64,000 nt of DNA from Rhodothermia bacterium (GTDB taxonomy: Bacteria > Bacteroidota > Rhodothermia > Balneolales > Balneolaceae): assembly GCA_030427885.1 (NCBI GenBank), contig JAUICM010000001.1, forward strand, positions 248,001-312,000. Direction: 5' to 3'. Below are positions 62,250 to 64,000 of this stretch, in pieces. The notes under the pieces are model-generated. The model ran no database searches. It was given only the letters and a program-made list of their open reading frames with translations, and was not told the origin of the DNA. The translations under genes were made by a program, and so were the position numbers. Position 1 is the first letter of the stretch. Every line of letters starts with the position of its first letter.

Positions 62250-64000
62250 GTGAGTAAAAAAGACACTAAAAAAGCCGTCGACAGAAGATTGATTCGACGG
62301 CTTTATTTTTTCGTAAAGCCCTTTCGCTGGTATGTAGTCCTTGCGGTTGTACTTACCCTGATTGCTTCATTTCTTGGCACACTGATGCCCAAGCTTACGC
62401 AGATTGCAGTTGATGATTACATTGCCAAGGGAGATTTTGAAGGATTGATGGGGATTATCGTACTGCTGGTTGTGGTATTGGTATCAGAGTTTATACTACT
62501 CATGCTCAATACCTATTTAACGAGATGGTTTGGCCAGGGAACACTTTACTCTTTACGGAATGCGATCTTTAAAAAAATTCAATCCCTGCACGTTCAGTTC
62601 TTCGACAGAAACCCAATTGGCCGTTTGATCACCAGATCAACCAGTGACGTTGAAGCATTAAGTGAACTGATGTCGGATGGAGTAGTAGCTATTATTGGGG
62701 ATATGTTCAGGATTGTGTTCATTTTGTACTTCATGTTCAGTATGGATTGGGAATTGAGTCTTGTTACAATTGCGGTTCTGCCAATCTTATTCTATGCCAC
62801 ATTCTGGTTCAAAGAAAAAGTACGTGTATCGTTTCTGAAGGTGCGCGATCAGATCTCCAATGTGAATTCTTTTGTTCAGGAGCATATTAATGGGATGGAT
62901 GTGGTGCAGCTCTTCAACAGAGAGAAAAGAGAACAGGCAAAATTTGAGGCGATCAATAAAAGTCACAAAGAAGCCCATGTAGAAACTATATTTTATTTCT
63001 CCATTTTTTGGCCGATCGTTGAAGTATTCTCAAGTTTTGCAATGGCACTCATTGTTTGGTATGGTGGTGGAAGAGCACTCATGGGCGGGGTTACTTTTGG
63101 AGTGTTGCTGGCGTTCATTCAGTACTCGCGCCAATTCTTTATGCCCATCAGGGGACTCTCAGAAAAATTCAATACCCTTCAGTCAGCACTGGCATCATCA
63201 GAACGAATATTCAATATCCTTGATACTGATACCGATATAGAGGAAGTGAAAAATCCGGAATCGATCCCTGATCCTAAAGGTGAGATCGAGTTTGAAAATG
63301 TGTGGTTCAGGTATAATGAAGGGGAAGACTATGTGCTTAAAAATGTTTCCTTCAAAGCGAAGTCAGGTGAAAATGTAGCCATTGTGGGGGCTACCGGTGC
63401 TGGAAAAACCACAATCATAAATTTACTTCTCAGGTTTTATGACATCGAGAAAGGAACAATCAGGTTAGATGGTGTCGATATTCGAAAACTGAGTCTGGGA
63501 GAACTTCGTAAATATTTTTCGTTGGTACTTCAGGACAATGCATTATTCACCGGAACAATTCTGGAGAACATCACACTTGGCGAAGATAGTATTACCAGAG
63601 AACAGGTGATAGAAGCTGCGCATCAGGTTGAAGCACATCGTTTTATTGAGAAGTTACCGAATACCTATGATTATAAACTTCAGAGACAGGGAACATCATT
63701 ATCCATGGGGCAGAGACAATTGATATGTTTTGTACGTGCAATGGTATTCGACCCCAAGATACTGATCCTTGATGAAGCTACTTCCAGTATCGATTCAGAG
63801 ACAGAATCGCTGGTGAACGAAGCTTCTCAGAAAATGATGCACGGAAGAACTTCTATAGTGATCGCACACCGGCTTTCAACTATTCAACATGCCGATAAGA
63901 TACTTGTAATGCATAAGGGAGAGATCAGGGAAGAAGGTTCGCACGCCGAACTCATTACCCAGGAAAACGGGCTGTACAAAAAGCTATACGAACTTCAATA
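62250..64000 (+). CDS. ABC half-exporter with variant signature motif (3' end at or just past the window edge)
   Basis: From a GTG at 62250 the frame encodes 583 residues to the window edge; the next codon begins TA and is probably the stop. Six membrane segments lie in about 25-320 and the nucleotide-binding domain in 345-580: Walker A GATGAGKT (380-387), Walker B LILDEATSS with the catalytic Glu509 present, and H-loop AHRLS. The signature reads LSMGQ (484-488) in place of LSGGQ. Combined with the Asp-type Walker B of the half-transporter at 59020, one of the two ATP sites of a dimer would be degenerate. The 5' coding region contains a terminator-like hairpin. Confidence 0.92.
   Translation, partial: MSKKDTKKAVDRRLIRRLYFFVKPFRWYVVLAVVLTLIASFLGTLMPKLTQIAVDDYIAKGDFEGLMGIIVLLVVVLVSEFILLMLNTYLTRWFGQGTLYSLRNAIFKKIQSLHVQFFDRNPIGRLITRSTSDVEALSELMSDGVVAIIGDMFRIVFILYFMFSMDWELSLVTIAVLPILFYATFWFKEKVRVSFLKVRDQISNVNSFVQEHINGMDVVQLFNREKREQAKFEAINKSHKEAHVETIFYFSIFWPIVEVFSSFAMALIVWYGGGRALMGGVTFGVLLAFIQYSRQFFMPIRGLSEKFNTLQSALASSERIFNILDTDTDIEEVKNPESIPDPKGEIEFENVWFRYNEGEDYVLKNVSFKAKSGENVAIVGATGAGKTTIINLLLRFYDIEKGTIRLDGVDIRKLSLGELRKYFSLVLQDNALFTGTILENITLGEDSITREQVIEAAHQVEAHRFIEKLPNTYDYKLQRQGTSLSMGQRQLICFVRAMVFDPKILILDEATSSIDSETESLVNEASQKMMHGRTSIVIAHRLSTIQHADKILVMHKGEIREEGSHAELITQENGLYKKLYELQ
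62271..62311 (+). terminator. Terminator-like hairpin inside the first codons of the second ABC gene
   Basis: AAAGCCGTCGA (62271-62281) and TCGACGGCTTT (62294-62304) form a perfect 11-pair stem with a 12-nt loop, followed by ATTTTTT. It is 32 bases after the RNase Z-like stop codon and 8 codons into the ABC frame, so it is both coding sequence and a good intrinsic terminator for the upstream gene. Confidence 0.75.

Overview
The window reads as ordinary chromosome of a Gram-negative, outer-membrane-bearing member of the Bacteroidota/Balneolota/Rhodothermota group; the closest guess is a marine Balneolales relative such as Gracilimonas or Balneola. This is inference from several signs. atpD-atpC stands apart from the other ATP synthase genes, and AtpB-beta carries an insertion typical of the group. 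Two clear Bacteroidota-type promoters (a TTG box, 20 bp, then TATCTTTG) are present. There is a decayed type IX secretion sorting domain, an LpxH-like enzyme, many exported lipoproteins and peptidases, few Shine-Dalgarno sites, and dispersed CTGAAC-TTG-TTTCAG hairpin repeats. I see no rRNA, tRNA, CRISPR array, complete insertion sequence or prophage.

Layout. 1-4.2 kb (minus strand): cytochrome bd oxidase (cydA, start of cydB), a lipoprotein, a repeat-rich gap and a GH88/105 unsaturated glycuronyl hydrolase. 4.4-10 kb: atpDC, an SRPBCC protein, and exported Xaa-Pro and M1 aminopeptidases. 10-14.1 kb (minus): PBP1A, LpxH-like hydrolase and polyprenyl synthase, i.e. envelope building. 14.2-17.2 kb: pfkA, pgi and a deoxynucleoside kinase. 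17.2-23.9 kb: the fatty-acid cluster DUF177-rpmF-plsX-fabH-fabD-fabG-acpP-fabF-rnc. 24-29 kb: mgtE, thyA-folA and a hybrid histidine kinase. 29-34 kb: HD phosphohydrolase, thioesterase, M42 and M1 peptidases.

34-38.4 kb: a DEAD-box helicase followed by an unstable accessory stretch bounded by direct repeats (CsbD-like and 47-residue small proteins, a T9SS-domain remnant, a small membrane protein, Sua5 and a relic of the Sua5 3' end). 38.4-46.2 kb: mfd, then a Bat-type VWA/DUF58 cluster split by an oppositely oriented M23 peptidase. 46.6-49.4 kb: recO, a DegP-like protease and a lipoprotein. 49.4-50.4 kb: a GIY-YIG gene embedded in duplicated repeats. 50.4-54.5 kb: three tandem exported amidohydrolase-family proteins, of which only the middle one keeps the HxH metal motif. 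54.6-57.4 kb: a TPR sensor kinase and LuxR-type regulator pair. 57.6-59 kb: an AtuA-family protein. 59-64 kb: two ABC half-transporters around an RNase Z-like protein with a long RGG tail; the second half-transporter (62250-64000) runs to the window edge.

The observations most worth following are: the apparent heterodimeric ABC exporter with one degenerate ATP site, split by the RNase Z gene; an intrinsic-terminator-like hairpin inside the first codons of its second subunit; the RNase Z variant (HFDVDH motif plus RGG tail); the amidohydrolase trio with two members lacking HxH; and the repeat-bounded 35.6-36.9 kb scar region. I found no wholly new defence or mobile system.
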